From contig JADHUC010000003.1 in NCBI GenBank assembly GCA_016784735.1, positions 50,557-114,556 on the forward strand: 64,000 nucleotides of DNA, written 5' to 3'. Each line of letters starts with the position of its first letter. The stretch's first letter is position 1. Source of the stretch: Pirellulaceae bacterium. Lineage in GTDB: Bacteria; Planctomycetota; Planctomycetia; Pirellulales; Pirellulaceae. Both the position numbers and the translations under genes were made by a program. Under the pieces are notes generated by a model. It searched no databases. It had not been told where the DNA came from and saw nothing but the letters and a program-made list of their open reading frames with translations. Below, piece after piece: positions 43,521 to 53,340 of this stretch.

Positions 43521-44834
43521 CTATAGTGTCCAGCCGTCGCGGTACTCGCGGCGGAGGAACTTGTCGGCCTCGGGACAATTGGGCGCTCTGAGGTTTGCGG
43601 GGTCCCATTGGAGTTTTCTTCCGGTGCGGAAGGCCACGTTGCCCAACAGAACTGCCTCCGTCAGCGCGCCAGAGTAGTCGAAGTTGCACGTGGTTGGGGC
43701 GCCAGTCTTACAGGCGGTAATCCATTCCTGGTGATGGCCGGGCGAATCGGGGATGGTCGGTTCCGGCGGTTCGAAGTCGGCGAATTTCGACTCCGGAAAC
43801 AGCTTCCGTCTGTTGAAATCGGCCATCAGCATTCCTTCACGTCCCACGAACAGCACACCAGATACGGGCCCTGATCCGCCACGTTTCCAAATGGGCAAGT
43901 TCTTCTCTTTCAAGACGGCCGGCGGCACGGGACCGTGATACCATGTGAGGTCAACCGGCGGAAGACCATCCCGACTGGGAAACTGGTAACGGATCGTCAA
44001 CAAGCGTGGAGTCGTCTCCGGATGCACGGCAGGCCCCTCGGCTTCGACACTGGTGGGGTGCCGCAGCCGGAGCGCCCAGAATGGCAAGTCCATGTAGTGG
44101 CATCCCATGTCACCCAACAGCCCGTTGGCGAAAGCCCACCACCATCGCCACTGGCCCGGCACATAGCACGGGTCGTACGGGCGGAACGGAGCAGGCCCGA
44201 GCCAGAGATCCCAGTCAAGGGTCGCGGGCACCGCTAGGGGCTTTTCGGAGCGTGGTTTTGCGCTTCGGTCCTTGCCGCACCAAACATGCACTTCGTTCAC
44301 CGGACCGATCGCCCCAGAGATGACTAGCTCGACGACGCGCCGGTAGTTGTCGGTGGCGTGCATTTGCGTGCCGATCTGCGTGGCCACGTTCTTCTTCGCG
44401 GCCAACTCGGCGACCGCCCGGGCCTCACAGACCGAATGCGCCAGCGGCTTTTCGCAATAACAGTGCTTGCCCATTTTCAAGGCCATGGCGGCGGCGGGCG
44501 CATGGGTGTGATCGGGCGTGCTAACGACCACCGCGTCGATTTGGTGTTGGAATTCGCCGAGCATCTTGCGGAAGTCACGGTATTTCTTGGCCCGGGGGAA
44601 TTTCGCAAAAGCCGCAGCCGCCCGGTTCTGATCAACGTCGCACAACGCGACGATGTTCTCGTCAGCCACGCCGGCCAGGTTCCCCGCGCCTCGACCGCCG
44701 CATCCGATGACGGCAACGTCCAGCCTTTCATTCGCAGATCGAGACTCGGCCGCCGCCCACGTTCGGCCCGTCACAGGCCCGGCGGTGCTAAATGCGAGGC
44801 TTCCGACAAACTGGCGACGATTGATGATTGCCAT
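43521..44834 (-). CDS. Tat-exported Gfo/Idh/MocA-family oxidoreductase
   Basis: A 437-aa protein; GGAG eight bases before ATG 44834. Twin-arginine signal at the very N-terminus (NRRQFVGSLAFSTAG), cleaved probably after AAA. Rossmann nucleotide site LDVAVIGCGGRGAGNL, acidic strand end IVALCDVDQN, and the family motif CEKPLAHS with the catalytic lysine are all present, then GDMGCHYMDLPFWALRL. The family oxidises or reduces sugars or their derivatives with a tightly bound NAD(P); secreted members are typical of planctomycetes. Its substrate is unknown. Confidence 0.93.
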   Translation of the reverse strand: MAIINRRQFVGSLAFSTAGPVTGRTWAAAESRSANERLDVAVIGCGGRGAGNLAGVADENIVALCDVDQNRAAAAFAKFPRAKKYRDFRKMLGEFQHQIDAVVVSTPDHTHAPAAAMALKMGKHCYCEKPLAHSVCEARAVAELAAKKNVATQIGTQMHATDNYRRVVELVISGAIGPVNEVHVWCGKDRSAKPRSEKPLAVPATLDWDLWLGPAPFRPYDPCYVPGQWRWWWAFANGLLGDMGCHYMDLPFWALRLRHPTSVEAEGPAVHPETTPRLLTIRYQFPSRDGLPPVDLTWYHGPVPPAVLKEKNLPIWKRGGSGPVSGVLFVGREGMLMADFNRRKLFPESKFADFEPPEPTIPDSPGHHQEWITACKTGAPTTCNFDYSGALTEAVLLGNVAFRTGRKLQWDPANLRAPNCPEADKFLRREYRDGWTL

Positions 44835-44962
44835 GAAAAGCTCTCCGTCTAGTTTGACACGGCGAGAGAAGCATGGAACAGCTCAAGCTCAACGAGGACA
44901 TGGTCTCCTTGACCAGCTTGTGCGGCGGTTGTTCGCGAGTTCGCTGACCAGGTGGCCGCCAA

Positions 44963-45589
44963 TCAGCCTCCCACTTGATTCCCACCGGATCGGCCGCTCC
45001 GGTTCAGCGTCTGGTTATCCGACATTTCGGTTGCCGCAATCAAGTCTGGTGCGTCGTATCTCTTCGAGATTTTCCGACCGTGTGGGTCAACAATCCGATA
45101 GTGCCAGATTTGAAGCTTGTGGTGCCAGATCACGGATTCAATCGCCCCTGATCTCGGCGTTTTGTTTCGATAGTTTACCACAACATGAACCGAGTCACCC
45201 ACGCTATACAATGATCGTTGTGGGTCATCGTCAAGATCCCGAACCGTCGTTGACCACCCGTGCGCGGGTTCGGCAACAGTTGAACTCGCAGGATCAAAGG
45301 TGAAGTATCTTTGCTGCTCGTGCGATTCAACCGAGTCTTGTTTGTCGCGGAGGTCAGTTCTTGATGGTTGAAAAATGCCGTCGATGAGAAAGTTGATGCG
45401 GGCACGAGTCAGGCTGACGTTTGAGTTTGGGCCACCACGAACGACGTTTGCGTCGTCGTTGTCCTGTCCATCGTCTTCCCACCAGCAGATCGTGCAGATG
45501 TCGTATTCACCACGTGCGTCGAGCGTGGCATAGCCACAGCAAGGGCACGCGCTCGGAAACCGATTGAATGGTGAATTTGGCTCGAACAT
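44963..45589 (-). CDS. CPCC-type cysteine-rich protein
   Basis: A 208-aa protein; ATG 45589 has no clear ribosome site. The N-terminal 45 residues carry the CPCC-domain signature: CPCCGYATL then YDICTICWWEDDGQDN, with four cysteines in CxC/CxxC-like spacing. CPCC proteins are often single genes and are seen as immunity proteins in polymorphic toxin loci. The rest (FTFDPASSTVAEPAHGW; VHVVVNYRNKTPRSGAIES) is unrecognised, perhaps an SH3-like beta domain. No cognate toxin is next to it, so it may be an orphan immunity gene. Confidence 0.75.
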   Translation of the reverse strand: MFEPNSPFNRFPSACPCCGYATLDARGEYDICTICWWEDDGQDNDDANVVRGGPNSNVSLTRARINFLIDGIFQPSRTDLRDKQDSVESHEQQRYFTFDPASSTVAEPAHGWSTTVRDLDDDPQRSLYSVGDSVHVVVNYRNKTPRSGAIESVIWHHKLQIWHYRIVDPHGRKISKRYDAPDLIAATEMSDNQTLNRSGRSGGNQVGG

Positions 45590-46090
45590 CAATCAGTCGG
45601 GTAACTGAGTACTTCCGCTGCACGGGTGGTGTGTTGATATTCCAGTGGCCTGCACGAGAACGCGTGCTTTCGAAGGGGTAGTCTACGCTCCAAATGCAGG
45701 AAAGACAAGTATTTGGGACGGTGCCATGCGGGAATGCGGGGCGCGTTATCGTGCGTGGTCACGCACGAGCGCGCGCGGGGTTCGCTGCGCGTTATACTGC
45801 ATCCGTTGGCTGGTGCGCAATCGTGCGTCCCGCTGCACGAGAACGCGCGGGTGTCGGTTCGGCGCGTGGCTGGGAGGAGTTCACGCGCCAACGGATCCTG
45901 AGCTGGCCGATATGCCGTTTCCATTCCTGCAAGGAGACAAACGTCGTGAAAAGTCTCATCATCTATTCGCAGCGACGGGACGATCACGGCCATGCTGTTC
46001 AATGCTCCCAGATTTGTTTCGCATTTCGAGTTTAGGACGCGACAAACATCATCAAGCTGTTTTGTCGCGCACACCAAGGAGTGTGCATTG
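45590..46090. other. intergenic region with short palindromes and direct repeats
   Basis: About 500 bases without a credible gene. CTGCACGAGAACGCG occurs exactly at 45650-45664 and 45833-45847. GCGCGTTAT occurs near 45741 and 45787. TCGTGCGTG and CACGCACGA form a 9-bp stem with two bases between at 45749-45768. The minus-strand frame 45589-46296 overlapping it is rejected. AAGGAG near 46075 is the ribosome site of the next gene. Confidence 0.5.
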
Positions 46091-49000
46091 ATGACACAGA
46101 CACGCATGGGGCTCTGGTGGCTGATGGTGGTTTGCGGTCTGCCGCCTTTGGCGGCTGAGGAAACCAAGCCGCTGAAGGAAGGTACGCAATACCTGCTGGG
46201 AATCGAACCCTTGAGGTCGCCCGAGGAGACCCTGCGGGGGCTCGTGGTGCGACCGGGTTTTCGGGTCGAGTTGGTTGCTGCCGAGCCAATGGTCACCGAC
46301 CCAGTGGATATCGCCTTCGGGCCCGATGGGAAGCTGTGGGTCGTGGAAATGGCCGACTACCCGCTGGGAATGGACGGCCGGGGGAAGCCCGGTGGCCGGG
46401 TCCGTTATCTGGAGGATACGGACGGCGACGGCAAGTATGACAAATCGACGATTTTCCTGGAGAACGTCAATTATCCCAATGGCATCATGGCCTGGCGCGA
46501 TGGTGTGCTGGTGACGGCCGCACCGGAGGTCTTCTATGCTGAAGACACCAATGGTGATGGAATGGCCGATGTCCGCCGAGTGCTGTTTGCAGGGTTCGGC
46601 GAGGGCAACCAACAGCATCGGGTCAACCATCCGCGCTGGGGACTGGACAATTGGGTCTATCTGGCCAACGGCGACGGCGGGGCTGGGGCCGGTGGCCTGA
46701 TCCATTCGGTGAAGACGGGCGAGCACATAGACATCCGCGGCCGCGATCTCCGCGTTCGGCCTGACGAAGGACGGTTGGACGTGGTGACCGGCCAAGCACA
46801 GTTTGGCCGCTGTCGCGATGATTGGGGGAATTGGTTCGGCTGCAACAACCGCAACCCCGGCTGGCATTACGCCTTGGTCGATCATTACATCCGACGCAAC
46901 CCTTACGTGGCGGCTCCGCCGGGTCGCATCAACCTGAGTCCTGATGCCGAACCGATCGCTTCGGGACGCGTGATCTCCTATCGTCGCGTTGGCTACCAGG
47001 TCCCGGAGAAAGGCGCCACCAAAGGGCGTTTCACGTCCGTAGGCGGCATGACCGTGTACCGTGACGAGTTGCTAGGGCCGGGGCTCTGTGGCGACGTCTT
47101 CACCAGCGATTCGGCGTTCAACGTGGTGCACCACATCGACGTCGCACCGGAAGGTGTGACATTCCTCGGCGGTCGGGCGCCCAACGAAGAGCAGACCGAG
47201 TTCCTCGCTTCGGACGATCCCTGGCTTCGGACCTGCGGGCTGCGGACCGGGCCGGACGGGGCTCTCTACGTCGTAGGGATGTACCGGCTGTCCATCGAAC
47301 ATCCTGAATGGATCGAAGATGAAGTCGAGGACATCTTGGATTTGCGCCTGGGTAATGACCGCGGCCGCATCTATCGCATCGTGCCTGCCGACAAGGAGCT
47401 GCGGCCTATCCTGCGGCTCGACCGCCTCGACACCGCTGGTCTGGTGGCGGCCCTGGACAGTCCCAACGGCCCTCAACGAGACCTGGCCCAGCAGATGCTC
47501 ATTTGGCGTGGGGACCAAGCCGCGGTTGGGCCGCTGGAAGCGATGGTCACCCGCAGCCAGCGCGCCCTGGCAAGGCTGCACGCCATCTGTACGCTCGACG
47601 GCTTGGGAGCCCTACGCCCCGAGGTCCTTTTGAATGCCTTGGCTGACGAACATCCTGGCGTGCGCCGCCAGGCCATTCGGCTGGCCGAGGCGTTTCTTAA
47701 GTCCGACCCTGCGATAAGCGGGGCGCTGCTCAAGCTGGTCGACGACCCGGACCCGCAGGTGCAGATGCAATTGGCTTACAGTCTGGGCGAATGGGACGAT
47801 GCGCGAGCAGGCCGGGCGTTGGGACGGTTGGCCCTGCGCCACGTCGATGATCCCTATTTGACGGCGGCCGCAATGAGTTCTGCTCCGGGCCATCTAGAGG
47901 CGATGCTCACGGCCATCCAGGAGGCTCCGGAGAGGACGCCAGCCCGTGACGAATTTATCATTCGACTCACCCAACTGCAAAAGGACATCCGAGAGTATCC
48001 CGACTTGGCGACCGAGCTGGAGGCGAAACGGCGTGCCCCGGTCGACCGCGGCACTGAGGGGGCGCTGAGCATCGAGGCCAGTCCGGAACGCCGGGCTGCA
48101 CTGGCGAAATTCCGGCCGGTTCTCGACATGGAGGGCGATCCAGAGCGAGGCCGCGAAGTCTTCGTCGAAGCGACCTGTTCCACGTGTCACCGCATTGGCG
48201 GGCTGGGCCAGAAGATAGGGCCCGACATCGAGACATTGCTGGACCGCTCGCCGGAGATCCTCTTTGCGGCCGTCGTCGATCCCAACCGCTCGGTCAAAGC
48301 CCGCTATGTCCAGTACACGGCCGTCACCGCCAAGGGCTTGGCAATCACCGGCGTGCTGAGGGAAGAAACCAGCAACAGCATCACACTGGCGGACCCAAAC
48401 GGCAAGCGGCACGTGATCCTTCGCAAGGACTTGGAGCAGTTGGTGAGCAACCGCCGCTCGCACATGCCCGAGGGGCTGGAAGGAAAGCTTACCTTGGAGC
48501 AGATGGCCGACCTGTTTGCCTTTGTGGGTCAACGGCGCGGGGCGCGGCCCAGGCAGGTTCCGGGAAACCACCCCGCTCTGGTAACGGCAGAACTTGACGG
48601 CTCTTTGCACTTGCTTCCGCGAAACTGCGAGATCTACGGCGGTCGAATCACCGTGCGCACGACACACATGGTCTGGTTCCATGAAAGTGCCGACGACCAT
48701 GTGGCGTGGACGGTCGACGTTCCCAGTTCGGGTCGCTATGAGGTCTGGTTCGAGTGGGCCCAGATCGACCAGTACGCCGACAACCCGTTCGCCATCGAGG
48801 TCAAGGGGAGCGCGGAGCGGCTGACCGGCAAACTGCCGAGCACGGGCGGCTGGGAGAACTATCGCTGCGAGAAGTTCGGCACGCTGCAGTTGGAGTCCGG
48901 ACGGCGGCGAATCATCCTGCGTGCGGATGGACCGGTCAAAACGGAACTGTCCGATCTGCGCGCGGTTCGCCTGGTGCCCGTTACAGATGCACAGTGGACC

Positions 49001-51820
49001 CGAGTCAAGACGCCCGCCGAAGCCCACGCAAGGGCTCTGGCCGACAAGGCTAATCAGGCTGGCGGTACCGTCGTTGGACCCTCGGCCGACAAATCGCTGT
49101 GTCTGTCAGCCGAAGCCGGCACGCCCAGCGGCGGGGGACTTGACTTCTTCCCTGAGAGCAAATCCTACGGGCCTTTTGCCGGGACGTGGCCCCGCGTGGT
49201 GTGGACGGTCGAAGTCCCAGCGCCGGTCACCTTCGAAGTGTGGTTGGAGTGGTCGGCCAAACAGGAATGGGCCGGCAAACGGTTTATCGTCGAAGCCGGG
49301 GAGAAGCGGTTTGTCAGCGCAATCCCAGAGAGCGACGGCGAGGACCAATGGGCTAAGAAGAGGTTCGGCACGCTGAGGCTGAAGGCCGGCCGACAGCGGA
49401 TCCTCTTTCGGCCGGAGGAAGCGATCGCTGAAGGGCTGTGCTATCTCCGCGAGATTCGCCTCGTTCCCTCGGAAGCGAAGACCGTGCTTCCCACCCCCGA
49501 CAGGCTCGTCGTGCTTACTTTCGACGACGGCACGAAGACCGATGTGACCTTTGTCGCCCCGCTATTGAAGGAATACGGTTTCGGCGCGACGTTTTTCATT
49601 AGCGAAGGCAAAGGTTTTCCGGACGACAAACAGACCTACATGACGTGGGAGGAAGTCCGCAAACTGCACGAGTGGGGTTTTGAAATCGGCAACCACACTC
49701 GGCACCATCGGGACGCCAGTCGGCAATCGGCCGAGGAATTTCGCGCCGACGTGGAGTACATCGAAACGCGTTGCCAGCAACACGGGATCCCCAGGCCCAG
49801 ATCGTTCTGCTACCCTGGCTATCTTCACGGCCCAACGGCGGTTCGGGTGCTTCAGGAAAAGGACTACCTGTTCGCCCGTCGTGGGTCGTTGCCGGAGATT
49901 CCCTATGCCGAAGAGGGCACGATAGGCTTCGCCTACGATCCTAAGATCGGCCATCCCCTGTTGATTCCTTCGGCGGCCAACGCAGGCCCGAAATGCGGAT
50001 TGGACGAGCTGATTCGCGCGGCCCAGATGGCCACGGATGGCAAAATCGCCGTATTGACGTTCCACGGAGTACCTGATCCCCGTGCCCCGTACGTTTCCAT
50101 GGACCCGAAAGACTTCCGGAAGTTCTTGGACTATCTCCGCGACCAACGATACAAGGTCATCGCCCTGCGCGACTTGGCCGAGTACATCGAGCCGGCACGG
50201 CCCAGGCAACGCGCCGAACTGAAGCCTCTGCCGCTTTCCTACCGTAACGATGGATTCTCTCTATACTACGCCACCAAACCGCCTATGACTCGGGCGATTC
50301 TGGAGAAGCGTTTCATCGATCCGTTGGCCGACTCCAGCGTGAAAACGCTGGTCTGGGGTATCGGCCCGGGGGGAGGCGGCGTGCTCACCTTCAACACCAA
50401 GGTAGGTGAGATCTACGGCGACCACCTCAGCGAAGCGGAATGGAAGGTGTGCCGGCCCCAGGACCGCTGGGTGAACCAGAACGTCCACGCCCTGATTGAG
50501 GAAGCGGGCTGCCCGTTGCACATTGTTGCCCAAAGGGCCCACCAGCTCGGCATGAAGGCATACGGCCGCTTTCCCATGCAGCGAGGCTACGGGCCAAAGA
50601 CGCTGGACCGATTCATGGGCGTGGTCTTCACTGGTCAGTTCTCCCGAAAGCATCCGGAGTACTGGATTCCCGGCACGAGCTTCTACCTCGACTTCAAACA
50701 CAAGGGGGTTCGCGATTTCAAGCTGGCCATCATACGCGAAGCAGTGGAAGCGGGCCTGGACGGAATCTTCATGGATTTCTGCACCAAGCCCGGCCCATTC
50801 TTCACGCACCCCGATTGCCAGATCATGACCCAATTCGTGCGGGATTGCCGCAAGATGCTGGACGAGATCGAAACCCGGCAGAAACGCGAACTCGATATCA
50901 TGGTGCGGGTCCCATGTCGCGGGGCCAAAGAACTGGGGCTGGACTGGGAAACCTGGATGCGCGAGCAACTGATAGATTGCCTCGTCCCGGCGTTTGCCCA
51001 AACGGGCCCTGGCAAGATGGGCTACCAGTTCTTCCTGCCCGCCGACCGATTTGTGGCAATCGGCAAGGAAACCGGCTGCAAGGTGTACGGCTTCATCTGG
51101 CACGACCTCGGTATCGTGAGTCACGACCCGGCCCCTGACGGCAAAATCCGTTACGCCCAGCTCATGAACCGAGAGATGTTCACAGCGCAAGCCCTCTCGC
51201 ATCACCAGTCGGGGGTCGACGGGATTCATTTGGCGTGGGGTTGGGGAGACGAATGGGCCAAACGCTCCTGGGCGAACGATTTGTCCGACCCCGACAAGCT
51301 CAAGTTCGCCGACAAACACTACATGGTGGATGTGGGCGCTCACATTCCCATCGACTTTGCCCTCCCGTCCGAAGCTCCCTTCACCGCTGAAGCAGGAATA
51401 CCGTTGCGGATCGCTGACAATGTTCCCGAGGCCCAGGCTCAAGGTTATCGAGTGACAGCGACATTGGTTTTCCACTCTCGCGGCGTGAAAGAGGGCGAGA
51501 GTGTTTCGGTCTATGTAAACGGACAAGGCCCCGTGACGGTCTCCGGCGGCTCGGCTGAGGAAGCGGCCAAGCAGGAGCCGATCAGGTGGAAGATGAAATC
51601 GGGCGGGTCGCTGTTACACGCGGGGTCATGGATCTTCGAACCGGACTGGTGGAAGCGGGGCGAGCATCGCGTGGCCATCGAGGCTGCCTGGTTGCGCCCA
51701 GGAAACAACACCATCAAGTTCGTCTACTTCCGTGACTCTGAACAGGTAGAGCCAAAGTACTGGATATCGTTTATCGACTTGCTGCTCAACTACGACGATC
51801 AGCCGATGATCATTCAGTGA
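46091..51820 (+). CDS. giant fusion: PVC dehydrogenase/HEAT/cytochrome c, beta-sandwiches, polysaccharide deacetylase and TIM-barrel-like domain
   Basis: A 1909-aa exported protein; ATG 46091 has AAGGAG nine bases upstream. Signal peptide: LWWLMVVCGLPPLAAE. Residues about 50-430: sugar dehydrogenase-like propeller of PVC type (VRPGFRVELVAAEPMVTDPV; IAFGPDGKLWVVEMADYP; LEDTDGDGKYD). About 440-660: HEAT-like helices. C696-H700 (CSTCH) is the haem site of a cytochrome c domain with DVxTL-type continuation. About 830-1130: two beta-sandwich, CBM-like domains (VPSSGRYEVWFEWAQIDQYA; VPAPVTFEVWLEWSAKQEWA). About 1138-1340: NodB polysaccharide deacetylase with TFDDG, NHTRHH (H-x3-H) and FCYPGY. From about 1380 to 1750 a barrel-like domain (LYYATKPPMTRAILEKRF; GLDGIFMDFCTKPGPFF). 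Ends in a beta-sandwich. The single open frame argues for a real fusion of electron transfer, binding and glycan cutting. Confidence 0.87.
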   Translation: MTQTRMGLWWLMVVCGLPPLAAEETKPLKEGTQYLLGIEPLRSPEETLRGLVVRPGFRVELVAAEPMVTDPVDIAFGPDGKLWVVEMADYPLGMDGRGKPGGRVRYLEDTDGDGKYDKSTIFLENVNYPNGIMAWRDGVLVTAAPEVFYAEDTNGDGMADVRRVLFAGFGEGNQQHRVNHPRWGLDNWVYLANGDGGAGAGGLIHSVKTGEHIDIRGRDLRVRPDEGRLDVVTGQAQFGRCRDDWGNWFGCNNRNPGWHYALVDHYIRRNPYVAAPPGRINLSPDAEPIASGRVISYRRVGYQVPEKGATKGRFTSVGGMTVYRDELLGPGLCGDVFTSDSAFNVVHHIDVAPEGVTFLGGRAPNEEQTEFLASDDPWLRTCGLRTGPDGALYVVGMYRLSIEHPEWIEDEVEDILDLRLGNDRGRIYRIVPADKELRPILRLDRLDTAGLVAALDSPNGPQRDLAQQMLIWRGDQAAVGPLEAMVTRSQRALARLHAICTLDGLGALRPEVLLNALADEHPGVRRQAIRLAEAFLKSDPAISGALLKLVDDPDPQVQMQLAYSLGEWDDARAGRALGRLALRHVDDPYLTAAAMSSAPGHLEAMLTAIQEAPERTPARDEFIIRLTQLQKDIREYPDLATELEAKRRAPVDRGTEGALSIEASPERRAALAKFRPVLDMEGDPERGREVFVEATCSTCHRIGGLGQKIGPDIETLLDRSPEILFAAVVDPNRSVKARYVQYTAVTAKGLAITGVLREETSNSITLADPNGKRHVILRKDLEQLVSNRRSHMPEGLEGKLTLEQMADLFAFVGQRRGARPRQVPGNHPALVTAELDGSLHLLPRNCEIYGGRITVRTTHMVWFHESADDHVAWTVDVPSSGRYEVWFEWAQIDQYADNPFAIEVKGSAERLTGKLPSTGGWENYRCEKFGTLQLESGRRRIILRADGPVKTELSDLRAVRLVPVTDAQWTRVKTPAEAHARALADKANQAGGTVVGPSADKSLCLSAEAGTPSGGGLDFFPESKSYGPFAGTWPRVVWTVEVPAPVTFEVWLEWSAKQEWAGKRFIVEAGEKRFVSAIPESDGEDQWAKKRFGTLRLKAGRQRILFRPEEAIAEGLCYLREIRLVPSEAKTVLPTPDRLVVLTFDDGTKTDVTFVAPLLKEYGFGATFFISEGKGFPDDKQTYMTWEEVRKLHEWGFEIGNHTRHHRDASRQSAEEFRADVEYIETRCQQHGIPRPRSFCYPGYLHGPTAVRVLQEKDYLFARRGSLPEIPYAEEGTIGFAYDPKIGHPLLIPSAANAGPKCGLDELIRAAQMATDGKIAVLTFHGVPDPRAPYVSMDPKDFRKFLDYLRDQRYKVIALRDLAEYIEPARPRQRAELKPLPLSYRNDGFSLYYATKPPMTRAILEKRFIDPLADSSVKTLVWGIGPGGGGVLTFNTKVGEIYGDHLSEAEWKVCRPQDRWVNQNVHALIEEAGCPLHIVAQRAHQLGMKAYGRFPMQRGYGPKTLDRFMGVVFTGQFSRKHPEYWIPGTSFYLDFKHKGVRDFKLAIIREAVEAGLDGIFMDFCTKPGPFFTHPDCQIMTQFVRDCRKMLDEIETRQKRELDIMVRVPCRGAKELGLDWETWMREQLIDCLVPAFAQTGPGKMGYQFFLPADRFVAIGKETGCKVYGFIWHDLGIVSHDPAPDGKIRYAQLMNREMFTAQALSHHQSGVDGIHLAWGWGDEWAKRSWANDLSDPDKLKFADKHYMVDVGAHIPIDFALPSEAPFTAEAGIPLRIADNVPEAQAQGYRVTATLVFHSRGVKEGESVSVYVNGQGPVTVSGGSAEEAAKQEPIRWKMKSGGSLLHAGSWIFEPDWWKRGEHRVAIEAAWLRPGNNTIKFVYFRDSEQVEPKYWISFIDLLLNYDDQPMIIQ

Positions 51821-53192
51821 CAACTCGATACACATGAACATCGAACGGTTCATAGTGGTCGCTGAACGTCGTCTTATCGTCGCTTGGCTCCGGCGACGGA
51901 CGGTTTTCGAACAGACGTTGAACTGACTGGATAGCCGACGGGAAGGTGTATATTGCGTTCAACACCGCGTCGGCCAGGTTGACGGTCAGCAAGACGTAGC
52001 CGCCATCGGGGTGCGGCTTCATCAGGCAACGAATCGGGTCGTCGCTGATCGACTCGCCCTTCACTTCGACGCTGTAGTCCACGTCGCCGACCGTAGGGGA
52101 CAGTAGCGACGGTGTCAGTTCGGCGATCTCCTTGTTGATCTGTGTCGCAGCCATCCACAGCGCCTTGGCGGCGGCTAGATCCATTGGGCGAGCGGGCGAT
52201 GGTTTCGGCTTGCCAGGGCCGGGATCCAGATACTGCACCTGCGGGTCGGGCGACATGCCGATCACGTGGCCGTCGCGGCATACGTAGGTGTCCCAGCAAA
52301 AGTAGATGATGCCGGTGGCACCGTGAATCAGGCCGGCGTACACTTGCGCGCGAAGCTGCATCGGCGTCGGATGCCGAAACGGAAACGAACCCGCTCCCTG
52401 CACCCGAAAGGCCCCAACGATCAGCCACACCGGCTTCTGCTCTTGGTTGGCCGCGGCGGCCAGGTTTACCGTCCGGTCGATGCCATTACTAAGCTCCTCG
52501 CCGCCGATTGAGCGTGCGCGGTGTTGCCGATTCATGATCGGATAGTTATCGTGACATGCCACATCGCCGGCGGTATTCCACTTCGTCCACCACTCGGTAG
52601 CCGGCGGCGTGATCCAGGGCACATCGTTGACGAACACGACGCGTCCAGGGGCCTCCTTGTTGATTCCCGCCTTGTACTCAAGGAACTCGTCGAACTTCCC
52701 CTGCATGTCCTTTCCCCAGAAGCTGCCGGTGGGCTCGTCGCACCAGACGTTGCCCAGCCAGTTGGGGTGATCTTTCGACTTGGCCGCGTCTTCCTTCGTG
52801 AGATGTCCCATGTACACGACCTGAAGATTGTGGTCGGCCGCTGCGCTGAGAGTACCCTCCAACTTGCGCCCGTGCCACGGCCACATCGTATTGAACCCGG
52901 CGTCGGTCAGCGTCTTCAGATCGTATTTGTGCCCGTAGATTTCACCAATCGGATTGCCCCAAATGCCGATCTGGAAGAAGGACCGTTTGGAATCGTAAGT
53001 CATCAACCGATTACCGGTCCTATCCGTGTGCGGCACGCCTTCCTGGTAGATGCATTGGACGGCATCAAGATCACGCACCGCATCGCGCGACTTCTGATCC
53101 TCTTCAGCCGACGCATACGGGGGAGCGATGGTAAGAGCCGCTGCGGTCACGGCGATCAGAACGTGAACGACGTGGGTACGAGGCAGTCTCAT
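51810..53192 (-). CDS. secreted TIM-barrel-like protein, unknown
   Basis: A 460-aa protein; GGAG nine bases before ATG 53192. Signal peptide: VLIAVTAAALTIAPPYASAE. A barrel-like body is seen: SFFQIGIWGNPIGEIYGHKY, DAGFNTMWPWHGRKLEGT, NLQVVYMGHLTKED, NWLGNVWCDEPTGSFWG with an acidic Glu, VACHDNYPIM, VWLIVGAFRVQG and TGIIYFCWDTYVC. The position of acidic residues after strands 4 and 7 resembles clan-A glycoside hydrolases, but no family is recognised. Its 3' end overlaps that of the 1909-aa gene by 11 bases in the opposite direction. Confidence 0.72.
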   Translation of the reverse strand: MRLPRTHVVHVLIAVTAAALTIAPPYASAEEDQKSRDAVRDLDAVQCIYQEGVPHTDRTGNRLMTYDSKRSFFQIGIWGNPIGEIYGHKYDLKTLTDAGFNTMWPWHGRKLEGTLSAAADHNLQVVYMGHLTKEDAAKSKDHPNWLGNVWCDEPTGSFWGKDMQGKFDEFLEYKAGINKEAPGRVVFVNDVPWITPPATEWWTKWNTAGDVACHDNYPIMNRQHRARSIGGEELSNGIDRTVNLAAAANQEQKPVWLIVGAFRVQGAGSFPFRHPTPMQLRAQVYAGLIHGATGIIYFCWDTYVCRDGHVIGMSPDPQVQYLDPGPGKPKPSPARPMDLAAAKALWMAATQINKEIAELTPSLLSPTVGDVDYSVEVKGESISDDPIRCLMKPHPDGGYVLLTVNLADAVLNAIYTFPSAIQSVQRLFENRPSPEPSDDKTTFSDHYEPFDVHVYRVVTE

Positions 53193-53340
53193 GTGTCATA
53201 GCTCCAATTAGCATCCCAAATATGACAAAAAGGGTGCCGGACAGAAAGATGAGAGGACATCTTACGACATAAACGCTTCCGGTTTCGCTCGTAAACGAAA
53301 ACGGGATGGGGTCATGATAGCCAATGCTGAATTGCCGTTG

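Noticed and set aside
45589..46296. 235-codon minus-strand frame overlapping the start of the fusion gene
   Set aside because: It overlaps the signal peptide region of the fusion gene and its translation shows no fold-like pattern.
48170..49600. Idea that the 1909-aa frame is two or three genes
   Set aside because: No stop codon, no internal ribosome site with signal peptide and smooth domain linkers; kept as one gene but listed for a read-level check.
50261..51526. 421-codon minus-strand frame
   Set aside because: Opposite the barrel-like end of the 1909-aa protein and without start signals.
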